Numbered from the stretch's first letter, positions 23,677 to 37,400 are shown. The stretch is DNA of 64,000 nucleotides from Lactarius indigo (GCA_025766275.1 JAFKAC010000004.1:1612001-1676000); one strand, 5' to 3'. Notes: generated from the letters alone by a model not told the origin. Program-made: numbers and translations.

Positions 23677-26225
23677 ATGTCGGGGAAAACGCAACTAGAG
23701 CGCGCGATCAACCAGATTCAAGGCAGGAAACCAGACCCAAATATCGACTTTACTCAGCACCAGCTCGAAAATGGCTACACCATCAGTACACAAGAACGAG
23801 TCGTCAAAGAGGTTCTTCATTTGTGTTATTAGCATATTCGATCTTTCTGACAAGTGACGCCCATCACCGCATGTTCCTGCGGGAAACATTTGACTGCAGG
23901 TTCAGGCCCCGGCCATGAACATTCCGACAGACGACCAATTCTTTTCCAAAACTGAAAAGGGCAAGCCGGACATCGCCTACCTTAAGAACCATTTCTACAG
24001 AGAAGGGAGAATAAAGGAGGACCATGCGCTCTTCATCATCGAGAAGGCTACAGAGATCCTGCACGCCGAGCCCAATCTCCTCCATGTCGACGCCCCAGTG
24101 ACTGGTGAGCCTTTTTCGAGCCCCTACCTCGTTCCGTCTCTATCTTGCAGTTACTGAATGGGGCTTCATCCAGTCTGTGGTGATATTCATGGACAATATG
24201 TACGTTTTGGACCATCACCTCACTCTCTACCCCCACCGCTGATCCGGCAGCTAGTATGATCTTATGAAACTTTTCGAGATTGGCGGGAAATCCTGCCACC
24301 ACTAGATATCTTTTCTTGGGAGATTATGTCGATCGGGGGTACTTCAGCATCGAGGTGTGTGCAAGCAACCCAGTCACGTTGTCAGGGAGCTTTATCTAAT
24401 CCTCTGTGCAGTGTGTTCTCTACCTCTGGTCTCTCAAGATCTGGTACCCCGATACCATCTTCCTCCTCCGGGGCAATCACGAATGCCGACATTTAACAGA
24501 TTACTTCACTTTCAAACTCGAGTGTGAGCGGGCACTCACATATTGCGGCCTTGTCACTGATTTCGCCGCATATAGGCAAGCGTAAATACTCTGATCGTGT
24601 CTACGAGGCTTGCATGAACTCCTTCTGCGCCCTCCCTCTCGCCGCGATCATGAACAAGCAGTTCTTCTGCATCCACGGCGGTCTTTCCCCCGAGCTCAAT
24701 ACCTTGGATGACATTCGAAACGCACGTAGCTCCCATTCGGTCATCTAGATGCTGCACCTCACACGATCAGTCCTTAGCTCGACCGCTTCCGCGAACCTCC
24801 GACATCTGGTCTCATGTGCGACATCCTTTGGTCCGATCCGGTTGAGGACTTTGGACAGGAGAAAGGCTCGGAAAGTTTCGTCCACAATCACGTCCGCGGT
24901 TGCTCCTACTTTTTCACCTACCAAGCCGCCTGCACGTTCCTCGAGCGTAATCGCTTGTTGTCCATCATCCGCGCGCACGAGGCGCAAGACGCCGGGTAAG
25001 CGTGTTTCTTTTATGCTCTGCACCCTGAGACCCATGGATTGCAGATACCGGATGTACCGTAAGACTCGTACGACTGGTTTCCCATCAGTCATGACGTTAT
25101 TCTCGGCTCCAAATTACCTCGACGTGTACAACAACAAGGCAGCGATCCTCAAGTATGAATCGAATGTGCTGAACATTCGGCAGTTCAATTGCACGCCGCA
25201 TCCATACTGGTTACCCAACTTTATGGACTGCTTTCACGTGGAGTCTGCCCTTTGTTGGCGAGAAGAGTGAGGACCCACATTCTCGCTTCTGTTACTGAGG
25301 ACCTGATGGCCACGTGACCCCCCTTAAAGTCACCGACATGCTCGTGGCCGTGCTGAATACCTGCTCGCAGGAGGAACTCATGGAAAGCTCAGACGACGAA
25401 TCTACTGCAGGTCTCGCCCTGCGAATGCACTCGAGACCACCCCTGAGGAGGATTCAGCTGAGCGGCGGAGGATCGTCAGAAACAAGATCCTTGCCGTTGG
25501 CCGGATGGCCCGTGTATTTTCCGTGCTCCGGTAAGCAGCCTTTATCCTCATTCGGTAGGTCTCGGTCGAGTACTGATCTGCATCGTAGCGAGGAATCAGA
25601 GCGAGTCTCAGAACTCAAGAGCATGTCCGGATCATCGAAACTGCCGTATGGAACTTTGGCATTGGGCGCTGAAGGAATTAAGGATGCCATCAAGGGCTTT
25701 GATGACGCGTACGCCTCAGTTTTCATGCCCTTTTTACGACCTCCATTAGTACTTACGCGCGCGATCACGCACCACTTCAGACGTAAATCTGATATTGAAA
25801 ACGAGCGATTGCCACCCGAACTGTTTGACGCGGATTCGGAAGAGGGTAGAGCGTATATCTCATCCTCGTTGCCCCAGACTCCGGCAGAGGACCCCCAATT
25901 GGGCGGCGAGGTCCCACCAAGCGGCGTCGCAGCTGCGCTAGAAGAGGCCTTGTCAAGTGCACCATCGAGCCCTATTGGACCACCGTCACCGTCGTCTAGT
26001 TCTGGGCCGATAACCCCATTCAGGCGTGGCCACGGGCGGCAAGCGAGCTTGGGCACGACGATGACGAGCCCAAGCACGCGGAGGCGGAGCATCGAGAGCA
26101 CGATGTCATTGTTAAAGGAGGCAGTCGATGGAAAGGAGGACGCGGAGTTTGAACAGTTAGCAGACCAGGTGGTGGGGAAAGAGAAGAGCAAGGAGGCGAA
26201 GGAGAATGCGATACCGGCGCGTTGA
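23677..26225 (+). CDS. CNA1: Calcineurin A catalytic subunit, copy 2
   Basis: Second, fuller PP2B catalytic subunit gene. Start [15 protein letters not shown], then [19 protein letters not shown] sequence ([18 protein letters not shown]), VCGDIHGQY (about 24176), [13 protein letters not shown] (about 24315), [33 protein letters not shown] (about 24625), [48 protein letters not shown], calmodulin-binding helix [18 protein letters not shown] (25490-25540), [18 protein letters not shown], the autoinhibitory-type region [11 protein letters not shown], and a long Ser/Pro-rich tail ending [11 protein letters not shown]. Splicing is readable, for example LE|C across gtgagc ... atatag near 24524-24577. 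Two one-base insertions interrupt it: at 24291 (G-K-t-P-A-T-T-R) and near 25234 ([14 protein letters not shown]). This is the better candidate for the working calcineurin. The gene name follows fungal usage. Confidence 0.9.
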
Positions 26226-26791
26226 GCACTCCGCTTGTTTTGTTATTAACAACCATACGGCGCGTGTATGGCTCGTTGGGAGATCATCGCGAAGGCGTGC
26301 ACAGACGATAAATAATGGGGTTTCCGCGTTTCGGGTGTCGCTACTGCTGGAGTATAGTCCAGTCCGGTACCTGGTTCGGATCATTTCATACAGTGGCACA
26401 CACTAGTGCCTCGACCGTTCCTGTTGGATGTCACCCTAACCTGCCTACTGCAAGAGGTGTCGCCTCATTCGAGGGAGAAGTTGCCTAGTTGCCTGCAAGC
26501 GAGTGTTCTTCACCTCTTCACGAGCAACAAGTCTAGCCACGCTGGCTACTGCCGGTCATGTGGCTCTGAAAAAGATGCCATCGAAATGGAATTATGCCTC
26601 ACCCTCGCGTTCCATTCTGTTTTCTATCTCTCGCGTTGTGTACATAATAATGGTCGTATCTGGTCTCGTACAACCGAGGACCGGAGGGACCATCCGTATA
26701 TAACATAAGCACGTCACCCATCGAAATACAGTATCCTTCACCCCAAAGTTCTTCCTCCCCTCAATTGACTATCTAACTTACGTGGGATACA
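26226..26791. other. Intergenic region between calcineurin copy 2 and F-box-like gene
   Basis: 3' flank of calcineurin and promoter of the next gene; a pyrimidine-rich stretch (ctcaattgactatctaactta) precedes the ATG at 26792. No gene is recognised. Confidence 0.4.
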
Positions 26792-28127
26792 ATGGAGAAG
26801 TGTCCCACGGAAATACACGCTTATATTTTCGAGCTTGCCTGCACGGACGGTGGTGCAGCCGGCATCGCACTTTCCGCGGTCTCTCGCCACGTCCGTGCTG
26901 TATCAGCACCCTACCAATGGTACACCCTCGCCGTCGCGGGCACCACGCAGACTGTACGGCTCGCCGAGCGCATCCGCTCCTTCTCTTCCGGAAGCGCCGA
27001 TTCCGAAAAGGGCAAGGGGAAGGGCGCACGGGGGGGACCGGAAATTACGCACCTGTTTGTGTCGAATCGCTCCGCGTCGCGCGCACGCGAACTGCGGTAC
27101 CAGGAGATGGGCGCGACGCGTGACATGGCCGAGCGCCGTCGGATCGAGGCGGCATTCAACGCCGAGGCAGACGCCTGGGCGCGCGCGGTGCGCGTCCTCC
27201 TTGCGTATTCCGCGCCGACGCTCCGCACGCTCGCGATGATGTGCTACGATATACACGTCTCGCCGAACGGAAGGCTCTTTTTCACCGACCTCAAGCGCCA
27301 CTGCTTCCCGCGCCTCGAGGAGCTCTCCATCCGCGGCGGCTTCGACACGCGCCTACGGGACTACGACGGCGCGCAAGGAAGCGAGGCGCGCCTGCGCCTG
27401 CGGGAGGCGGCCGCGGAGGGCGATGCGGGGGAAGAAGGCGGTATGGCGCGGGGAGGCGAGTGCGGCGATGATGATGTGGACGAGCTGACTCTGCCGGCAG
27501 TTACGGCGGCTGCACCTCGCGTCGCCGATCTCGTTTGACCTTTTCCTGCAGCGCTTACGCCCGCTCGCGCCGGACCTGACACACGTGCGCCTCTCGGAGC
27601 TCCTCGCGTTCGACTACGACATGGCCCGCGCGCTGCACTCGGAGCTCGCGGAACGCGGCATCGTGCCCGCGCGGTTACCCCGTCTCCGTGAACGCCAGTG
27701 GAGCGCCGAGCCGCGCGCAGTGCCCGTCGACTGGGAGCGCTTCCTCCCGCCTCCTGACGCGCTCCGCCGTCTCGTCGTGCAGCCTGCGCAGCTACCCCCT
27801 GCGCCGGAGGAGCTCTGTGGCTGCTGCTCCGGGTACTATCGCGTGGACGATATGACGCGCCTCTTGCGCGAGATGGCGCGCGAGACGCTCGTGCCGCACG
27901 GTGAGGAGGACGCGGCGATGTATGTGTTTCTGCCGCCGGGTCCGCGACATAATGCGTATGGGTTTGAGGAGGCTTATGAGGATTGGCTGGGGCGTACGGC
28001 GGGGGGCAAGGGGTGCTGGAAGGAACAGGGCGAAGTTGACATTGATGCAAAGTCGCTGGGGGCGGGAGACAGCAAGGTGCAATCATGGGACATTGTTGGA
28101 AAGCGGGCGATATCGAGGTGGTTCTGA
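26792..28127 (+). CDS. F-box-like protein of the basidiomycete expansion
   Basis: Starts MEKCPTEIHAYIFELACTDG, the F-box-like opening common in mushroom genomes (P-x-E-I ... I-F-x-L-A-C-x-D). It is followed by VSRHVRAVSAPYQWYTLAV. The remainder is leucine-rich with regularly spaced L-x-x-L (LRRLHLASPISFDLF, LTHVRLSELLAF), and the end reads WDIVGKRAISRWF. F-box proteins generally act as substrate receptors of SCF ubiquitin ligases; the target here is unknown. GC content is high. The open frame from 26792 runs to 27538 and then continues in the next phase; one extra base in the GGC of ctgccggcag (27495-27496) explains it. No intron is seen. HPM1 follows 85 bases downstream on the same strand. 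Confidence 0.75.
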
Positions 28128-28212
28128 ACAAAATTTGCTTTGCTTTTAAACAAGCTTTCAAAAGTTGCTGTGTGTGTCTGTTGCAATATTATCCATCGTA
28201 TCTATCCTCTCC

Positions 28213-29552
28213 ATGTCTGCCTTTACATTTGACTTTGACCTCGAAGATGACCTCGATGAATCCTTCAACGTCATCCCTCCTCAAAAAACGACAGAAATCA
28301 ACCCCATCGATGTCGACAACACCCCGGAGGGCGTATCTGAAGCAGAACTACCAGCAGAGGAGATCCCGCTCTCAGAGTTGGTCCGTAAACCATCCCCACA
28401 TCGATTCGATCCTCACCATGACGGCCTGCCGCAGCGCAGCTCTCCACGCTCCCCGAAGCGCTCTCGTACTCGCCTCTCACACTGCCCACCAGTGGCCCCA
28501 CCCTCGTGCGACGGGACCTCTTCGACGCGCGCTTCCAGCTGCTGGCGCAGGGGCGCGACGAGCAGGCCGCCCTTGTCGACGCGCCTGCGGACCTCGTCCC
28601 TGGCGTGTACGAGGGCGGGCTCAAGACGTGGGAGTGCGCACTCGACCTCGCCGCGTACCTCGATCGCGACGTCCTCGGCGCCCAGGCTGGACGGCGCGTG
28701 CGCGGGCTGCGCGTGCTCGAGGTGGGTGTTGCACCACTGACGACGGGTGGTTCATCGTTCGTTGATGTGGTCCGTCGCTATAGTTGGGCTGTGGGACGGC
28801 GGTACCCACACTCCTCCTCTTGGACCGTCTCTTTGCGTTTTTGGCCTCCGAGACAGGTGATCCGCCGCTCGCGAGCGATGGTGAGAAACCGATAGTGCCA
28901 GAAACGGAAATACACTTGCAGGATTATAACCGCACCGTTCTCGAGCTCGTCACATTCCCGAACGTCCTGCTCGCATGGTGTACGTTCCCCTCATCGCTCT
29001 TCGACACTCCATGCTCAACTTTTCACAGACGTTTCCCCGCTCTCCACGCAGTACCGTGCGTCTGTGCCAGACCTGGACTCAGATTCGGACGATGGGACCG
29101 TCGCTACCTCCACGCACACGAGCGGACACGAGCGCAGGCAGGGAGGGCTCACGGTGACTCCGGCGCTCCTGGCCGCCTTCGATGACCTCGCTCGACACGC
29201 ACTAGGGTATCCCTACGCTTCTTCTTCGGGGGCTGGGCGTCCCTACGTGCGCACTGGGGGCCCCACACGGGGGGGCCGCCACCGTACGACATTGTGCTTG
29301 CCAGCGAGACGATCTATCGCACCGAAGCGCTCGGCCCATTCCTGGGCGTGTTGCGTGCAACAGGCTGCGGCGTCACGCGGGATGCGTCCGCAACGCTCGT
29401 TATGTCTCGTCGCGGCTAAGGTACTTTATTTTGGTGTTGGTGGTGGGGTGCAGGAGTTCGTGCGTGCGGTAGAGGACGAGCGCGGGACGGTGCACACTGT
29501 GTGGGAGCACCGGGAGGGCGTTGGGCGGCGAATCATGCGTGTCGAGTGGTAG
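28213..29552 (+). CDS. HPM1: Protein-histidine N-methyltransferase (HPM1 / METTL18 family)
   Basis: SAM-dependent methyltransferase; the yeast and human relatives methylate a histidine of ribosomal protein uL3/RPL3. Start MSAFTFDFDLEDDLDESFNV, then an acidic N-terminus. Introns follow near 28381-28443 (gtccgt ... cgcag), near 28719-28775 (gtgggt ... ctatag) and near 28981-29024. Motifs are VPGVYEGGLKTWECALDLAA (substrate-side family signature), VLE|LGCGTAVPTLLLL (motif I, SAM binding, spliced), HLQDYNRTVLELVTFPNVLL (acidic loop/Asn motif), YDIVLASETIYRTEAL (motif IV-like) and YFGVGGGVQEF near the C-terminus. Frame breaks are needed near 29205 and at about 29411 (one extra base before AAKVLYFG). 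Overall length of about 380 residues fits the family. Confidence 0.87.
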
Positions 29553-29719
29553 ATGGACGTCTTAAGACACACACTGCTTCAGTTTAATTGCAAAAAGGAG
29601 TAATATTCTACGAGTATGCGATTACTTATCATAAATGTCTTCTCACCACAATGAAACAAACCAGAAAAAAAGGTATATGACGAGTAAAACAGGACAGCAC
29701 AAAGAACAGCGACAGCTCT

Positions 29720-31450
29720 TCAGATATCCTTCAAGTGCGCGAAAGGGTTCCACACCTCCTCGGTAGTGGCACTCCGCGTCGCCCTCCTCCTCGCTCGGTC
29801 CTTCTTCCGCGCGTCAGCCTTGCGGCCCATCTTACTCTGTCCCTGGACACGCCCCTCAACGACATCCGCCTCCTCCGCAGCCTCGCTCTCCAGACCGCGC
29901 TCCGTGAGGCCAAGTAGGCGCCGTGCGGCGCGTGCGACACGGTAGCGCGTACGTGGACGGGCAGGAGCGGGAGTGAGGCTTGGGAGGCTGCGCACCGGCG
30001 ATGAGGACGCCATGGAGGCCCAGGATGCGGATCCCGCAGGAAGGGACAGCGACGCGGCGCTACTGGCGGCACTACTCGGACCCACACTACCGTAGGGCAT
30101 CGTCGCGGCGCGGCGCACGCCGTGCGTACTCATTAGCGACGCTGACGAGGAGCGGGCTGGCGAGGAAGGTGATGGTGGGCAGATGGGCGATGGGGATTGT
30201 GAGCGCGAGCGAGAGGAAGAGGAGGAAGAAGAGGAAGTGCGTGCGGAGGCGCGGACGAGCGAGAGGAAGCGCGGGAACGCGCCATGTGCGGTTCCACACG
30301 CGTGTATCGAGCCCATCCGTCAAAGTCGTCTTCGTCAGAAGAGGAACCGTCGAGATCCGTGTCGCCCTCGCCCTGCCCATCTGCTTTTTACCGGCCGAGG
30401 GCGCTGTGGTGCGCTCGGGACACGCGGCGCCTGTAGGTCGGGAAGATGCGCTGGGCTGCTGTCGATCCTATTCCTAGTGCTGGCGTCGAGGAGGCCGCCG
30501 GAGACTGAGCGAGTGGGGTCAAGGTGCGCCGTGCCGTAGGCCCGGAAGACGAAGGGCATGTTCCCGACGCCTTTGCGGTGCGGCACGGTCTGCGTGTTCA
30601 GCGTGATGTGCACGCTGGTCTTTTCGTCGTGGTACTGCATTTTGAGGCATCAGCAATTGCAGAGGAGAGGAAGGGAGGCGTAAACGCACATAAATGATGC
30701 CAGTGCTTTGGGTCGCGCGAATCGTACATCCCACTACATGCCCGAGGGTAAGATCGTCCTCGCCCTCCCACCGCCAGCTCGCGTCCTCCTTCTTCGTCCT
30801 CCAGGTCCTCCTCACCCTGCCCCTGTGCATCCGCAGCGGCGATGAGATCCGCGAGGGAGCGCGAGGAGTAGTAAGGGTCCCGAGCAGCGCGAGAGTTTGA
30901 CGCGCACCCTACCACGCGTGATTTCCCCAGGAGAACCTATGGATATGCCGTGCTGTACTGAAAAGAGGTGGCCTGGCGCACGGGGAGGCGCAGAAGGGGT
31001 CGCCGGAGAACATGAATAAAGATGACGGCACGCAAGAGGCGGAAGGAGTACGAAAGCTGGGGCTTGTACGATGCGGTAGGTGCCTTCACGTGCATACTTT
31101 TCTGCTGCAGGATTTTTCGAATAGAATTCATCGGTGGCAGGAGAAGAATCTGGAGGAGTATTCCAGAGCGAAGGCTTTGGCGGAGGAGCGCTTTCCGGCG
31201 CAGGGGTGATGAGCTGGAAGCGGAGCGCTATATGTTTGGAAAAGGGAGAAGCTTTCGGGAGTGTGAGATTGTTCACTCGCCGTTTAAGGCCGAGGGGATT
31301 CGTGGGTGAATCAGCAGGAGTAGAATACACCGATGGGGTGTACGGGGTCGAGACGGCAGAACTAGCGCTGGCAGGCGTAGAGGTGTGAATCCTCTTCAGC
31401 GGTAAATCAGGAGAAGATGACTCGATCTGAGCAAAAGTACGTTTTGGCAT
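29720..31450 (-). CDS. Hypothetical Ser/Pro-rich protein
   Basis: No family is recognised with confidence. The N-terminal exon reads MPKRTFAQIESSSPDLPLKR with many S/T-P motifs and KNPAAEKYAREGTYRIVQ. After an intron the pieces RHLHILLRFLF, a low-complexity acidic region (DLEDEEGGRE), DPKHWHHL, the well-formed segment KTSVHITLNTQTVPHRKGVG plus NMPFVFRAYG, and a Ser-rich, basic C-terminus (KADARKKDRARRRATR...WNPFAHLKDI) follow. Several introns and probable frame steps make the exon model uncertain. An in-frame Met at 31483 is an alternative start. The basic tail suggests a nuclear protein; this is inference only. Confidence 0.6.
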
Positions 31451-31483
31451 CAGAGACGAGACGACGACCTGAGAGGGTGGCAC

Positions 31484-34400
31484 TCGGGCGAACTCGGCGT
31501 TGACGCGACTGATTACATCACGTGCACCGTGTCCACGAAGCGCCTCAGATCAAAAATTGCAACTCTCTATGATCTGCCTCGTTCCCTCTTAGTATTCCGA
31601 ATTCACTTCTTCTGGTACTTCCGTATTTCCACTAGCTGCGGCTTTCCTCATGGAACCTTCCCCAAGTGGCTCTCGGCGGGGATTGCTGCTACCCCATCCT
31701 TGGGTCTACCACACGGCCCACACCCCTGATCCTTGACATGCCCTTCACCCTCGTACACCTCCATGCGTATAACACTAGGTGGAATTATGCACACCCCAAA
31801 CGGCACCGTAGGCTATACTGGGATAAATTCTCGTGTTGTTTCACGGCCATCCGATTCCACCTTGTTCCTGTGGAGTACCAAAGGTCCCCTTTGTTCGCCT
31901 CCTGATCTATGTGGCTCCTCTTGAGCCACTGATGGTCAAGCTCTGCGCTCTACCAGACACCCTGTATTAGTTAGCTTTACCCCCTGGGTGCCAACGTGGA
32001 CTACCTGCCTGCTCGCCGATGCCATTATCGCCAGCATCTCTCTCCAAATCCATATTACAGTATCCCCTATGGGGTAGTCTCCCCTTACCAGCACAAAATA
32101 TTCAAGTTCTCCGACATTCTGATATACATCCGGATGCACGTGGGCCCCATCCATCTCAACCAGTTCCGGCGGTTCACATCATGGCCAACCCCAGCTCTTG
32201 GCCGGGTCTAATTACCCCAGGGCGTCAAGCCCCTATGGACGTAAAATTATCGCCAGCTGTCGAGCGCTTGCTAGTTGCACCCTGACGTCTTCCTTAGAAA
32301 TCCAATTTTTTCTTCTCATTTCCCAGAGCGAACTCTGTGACGTAGCCATCGTCGCAAACCACCACTACAAGCGATTGCCATGAGGCCCAAGCATCCCGTA
32401 AAAGTCCTCTCTTTCAGCGACACCCGGGGTCTTCATTTCCTTACCCTCTTCCCATTCGATATGCGCGAAATCTGAACACGTTATCAAACCGCGTCCTTTT
32501 CATTTCGTGTGGCCCAAGACCCGATCACTCCACCCCGATTTCCTTTTTCTGATCTCGCGTATTCCATCGACTCTTTGTCCACCTAATTTCCCTCCGCAAT
32601 GCAATGTTCATGCCGCGCAGCGGGGATGATTCGTTGTTGGAGACAGACCCGACATGCTACCGAAGACCCTCGTTCGTCAGTGACCTGTTCGGTCGCACCC
32701 CATCAGAAATTCCCTCTCGCTCTCACGGTATGGATTATCCGTGACAGACGTCAATTGTCAGCTGCGGTATTGTCCACCAAGTTCCTTTTTCCATCAGTGG
32801 GCCTTGTTTACTCTTCCAGCCGCGCGTTTGAGGACTCGTACCCCTTTACCTGTGTACGCTACTGGAGCCGTGCAGAAGCAGCTGCTACCCCTAGCCAGTC
32901 AGCATGCTACCTTACAAGCAAGCAAATTTTTTTTTTGCCTCGGCACGTGTACGCAAACCAGCGGTCAGGGCCAAATAGACGCGAATACACGTACCTTCTG
33001 GAGGGCTCAGGAGAGCAAATACACTAACAGACTAGACTATTTTCGGAAATAGGTCGCACGCCGGGACGCCGGGACAGGGACCGGGCCGGATTTGTTTGCC
33101 GACGAGGAGATGGTGACCTCTTACCACACCTTACCCCGTGAAATCACATGACCGTCGTCTTCGATGCCGCGTGCTCGCAAGATTTAAGCGTTGATGTCGA
33201 CACAGTTCCACTAAGAGATGCTGACCAAATCATCCCTGGCTAGCTAGAGTACTGGGCAAGGACAGCCATAACAGTAAAAAGGTTCGTCGTTCTCTGACGC
33301 ATGATCATGTTTCCATTTGATAGATCCCTCTCTTGCTCAAAAACTCTGAACTGTGCTTCTGCAAACATACACTAAAACGTAACTTTTTGGTTTGGGTGTT
33401 CAGACCGCGTGATCCATGATTTCGCTGTCAGTCACCCGCCCGCCCTCTGAGTCGTGCCTCGGTGATGAACGGCGCTGTCGGTTTGGAACCGTACCCCATC
33501 AGGGAGATAACTTTCCAAGGGGACGGCTGCGTAAAGCTAGAGCGCCAGCCAATTCGTCCGCTCGGCAAATGAGATCTGATGAGAGTTGGCAGCTGTAGGG
33601 GTGCGACCAGTCGCATCAGATCTCTTGTGCTGCACACAATCACTTCCTGACAACTTTTGGACTCGAGTAGACCAACACACTGGTCATTTCGCACGCGTGC
33701 GCTTACGAGTAGAGTGCTACTGTAGCTTCGAACAATTCAGTTGTGTAGCGTTGTTCTGATGACGGTGAGGTCATCACGACAACTGGGAAGCGGAACGTAG
33801 ACGAGTCCACGTGGACTGACTGATTTAATTTCGGCTTTCGTTTTGTTTACCATACAGCGCCAGTACGAGTTCGGTCGACGCAAAACATGTACCGTACTGT
33901 AATGTGGGGTTACACAGGACCGGGTCGATACGGGGCGGGCGTCTTCCAGGGACCAACAACCAGCTAGATGGAACCGATGCAGCGCGGCGCATATCTACCA
34001 AAACTGGGGAGGGGGCCTTAAGCGTTCCAATGAACGTGCGACGTGCGACTTGCAAGAAAGCAGGGTCCAATTACGCCCGTAGTATTACATGCTGGGCGTT
34101 CCGCGGCCCACCGTGTTCATCGGTTCTGTTGTAAAACCTCCCGCGATTGGGCTTGAGGGGTGATAGATAACTTAGACGCCGCGCCCTGTTGGTCGATGTC
34201 CATGATGAGCACAGCGAGCTTCGATATGATGTCTAAGTGCCAAGCTGCTCGGCCCAGGCGCGAGTGGCGGGCGGGCCAGGGACCACATTGCCCCGGAAAA
34301 GAATCACCTGTCAGTGGTCGTACTAGTACTCGCGTTCCCATTCGTCGCGCTTCGGGTTGTTGTTGTTGATGATGATGTGGTTATTATTTGTTCGAGCTTC

Positions 34401-37400
34401 TTGCTTCTGCTTCCATGCCAGAGCCAATATAGCATCATTCTCTCCGCCAAAACCAGAGCTGAGGTCCCTGCATGAAAACTTTTTGCGCAAGCAAGGCCCC
34501 AAAAAGAGAGAAACAACCGAAGTGTGGGGGAGAAAAGGGCTGACTGAGCCATGCACCCACTCCCACCCGAAAGACGGGATCAATGGATCACGTCGTGCAT
34601 ACATCAGCCTTGCGCCCAAGCGTGTTTTTGCAACGCTGCTTCTTCCAAAACAAAACAACCGACGCTAGTACCAAACTTAGGGAACTGGTGCCGGGGGCCT
34701 GGGCAACAACAACGGCCCATCGTCATCCATTGGACCATTGACTGGCGCACGGACGGACAGGACAGACTCCGCGCGCCACCCCAGTCCAAGCGAGGCGCAC
34801 GCATGCAGGTAGAGAGGCTTCGTAGGAACCGGGGGCTGCACCGTTCTTCTTCTGATTTCGAAAATCCAGGGGGTGCGACGACGCGCGAGTCCCCAGCCCT
34901 CGTACTACTACTGTACTGTTATAAATCCAACCGGGCATCTCGGGCGCAATGTGCGAACCTCTTTTTTTTTCGCATTTACAGCATTACCAGCATTTTTCTC
35001 TCACGCTTATGCATGGCGGGAAAAAGAAACGAATAGGGAGAATCATTGATCGAAGTTGCCCAGAGGGGTTCAGAGGCCCCTCAAAAGTGAGAGCGACTAG
35101 ACCGGGTCGGAGCCGGTCGAGCGACACTTTGTTCGACCTTGAAGAGCTCGCCGCCAACGCCCATTTGCCCCCACCTGCCTATCTAGGCGATCGCCCCTTG
35201 GACGAGCGACGTCCATTCCACAAGCAGAAGAAGTACCAGGGTCCAAGTTGGTTGGACAGTCTGATGAGCTGACGATTTGTGCCTTGTGCCTTTTGCAAAT
35301 AGCCAGGAGCTGGTTGGTCAGATAATTGTTTGACTTTGTACGTTGTTACAGTATACCCAGGAACAGTGCAGTGTGGGTGTTGGGATTGGGGAGTCGGTAG
35401 AAGAGGGGGGTGCTGTCGTGCAGGGCGATGGAAAAAGCTTTGGGAGGTGATTGCCAAAGAAGGGAGCGGGAATGTACTCGTACGGGGCTCCGCATCATAA
35501 GCGCCAGCATGTCCCAAGTGATTTTGCATGTGTAGATGAGATGAGTTTGTGATGTGCAGCGGGCTGCGCCTCCCTTGGTCAGAATCACAGTTCAAAGACG
35601 AGTGGGGAACAGTTGACCTCCGTGTTCACGTCATTTGCCCCATTCAATCGTTCCTCGAGGCCGTTTCTCCTCCTTTCAACTTAACTTCAGTGGCGGTCAC
35701 GAGGGGCGCCTACAGCATGTTAATGACACTTTTTTTTCGAGATAACGGTACGTGTGGGCTGCGCATGATCAACGGTGTTCATTACATGCGCTCCATTTGT
35801 GCTTGCATGACGTTCTGCGGAATAGGACCCGCCAGCGCGTGCATATCGCAACGAGTGGTTGGTGTTGGGGTGCACGGGGGGCGCGTCCAGCGGCCTACAC
35901 TCTGGGATCAATCATGTTGGATTGGGATTAGGAGTTCTCCAAGACAGACAGAGACCAACGTGACTCACCGTGCCTTTGTCCAAATTTGCGTCCATCCGTT
36001 TTTCTGTGCTGTAAGGCGAGCACGACTCGCGCCACTTCGCGTAATAAATAAATTGCCTTTGCTCCTGAGAGGAAAAGACGTCACAGTTTCCGGATCCTTT
36101 CTCTGCCGGTGGTGGTTCATTGACGCGGTAACACCCTTGCCAGCCAGCCAGTGGTTTGCCCACTGGTTCGGGTCTGCAAATGACTGTATTTGCTCCTGCA
36201 CGTCAGCCGAAGCCATTCGATCGAAAACACCGAAAGCAGAAATGGAAACTTGAGATCGAGCTAAGAAGCACGCCACAAAAAGAGGACTGAAACACAAACA
36301 ACCTCACCAACCACACACACACAATAACGACAACCACAGCATTACAACAACACGCTCTCTACATGTTCCGGTGCCTCACTCTCCCGGAGACCCCGGAGTA
36401 ATCACCATTATAGCAGCCTTGTCGTCATATCGGTAAATCAGCACGCAACCGCCATACGCAGCCTCGCACGGCTCAGTCATCCATGCCCTCCGGACCAAAC
36501 TTCCGAACGTTCCAACTGTACTGTACTGGCGCTGCTAGGGCGTCAAGTTCAAACCACGCCTTTTCGGTTTTCCAGGTCCGAAAAACCTCCATTTTGCAGT
36601 ACAGCACTGTGGCTTTCCGAAAAAGTTGATTTGGTCGACCTGACCGGCAAAACTGTTTCCCCTGTTCCATTGGTGGGGTTCCGAGAAGAAGGAAAAAGGT
36701 GCCGGAATTGCAGTTCTCCTCTCTTCTGTTTCTAGACGCACGCGCCCTGTACTATTATGACCGACGACCAACAATAACAGTATATTGGTACCACGGTATC
36801 CGAGGTGCGGCACATCAGTACAACAATATGTTATACAGTCGGTCCTTTTTCAGCTGCTTCCATCAACTTTTTGACAGCATGGTCAAAATTTAAGCGCGAC
36901 GCAATAAAACGCCACAAACTCGATCGCCCTTGCCCATCTTGATCTCTGTTTGTCTAGGACGCCCTGTCGAAGCGCCTCAGCACCCGTTTGCCCGCGGACT
37001 GCGGAAAGAAAGAATGGCTGGGGTTGGTCTGGCGACTGTACTACCACCACCACCCACCCACCTTCAGTGATTGGTCCGACTGACTTATCATCCATCTGGC
37101 CGATCACAAATGAAACATAAAATAATAATAATTGCTCTGTGTAAAATGCGTTTGCAGAACCAAGTTGCAGAACCGGGATTGTCTCCCCCCGAGTCCCAAA
37201 AAATGAGTTTAAAGAGACTACATGGGAATCGAGGTGTAGGAGCATGTGCGACCAAGACTAGAATGAGAGAATAAATGATAAACACAGCGCTGCATCATTC
37301 AATGTAGTAGAATATTACAGTATAACTGTAGTAGAACACCGTACAAGTGTTAGGTGCAGTCCTCTTTTTTTTTTGTTCGTAAGCGACTACTCCGCGCGGA

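Noticed and set aside
27361..28161. 266-codon minus-strand frame over the F-box-like gene
   Set aside because: A GC-rich antisense shadow dominated by Arg/Ala/Pro; the plus strand carries the recognisable protein.
31936..32285. Overlapping frames on both strands (MDYLPARRCHYRQH..., MDGAHVHPDVYQ...)
   Set aside because: Three frames of similar length overlap, none with recognisable motifs. The one plausible small ORF in this region is listed separately at 32604.
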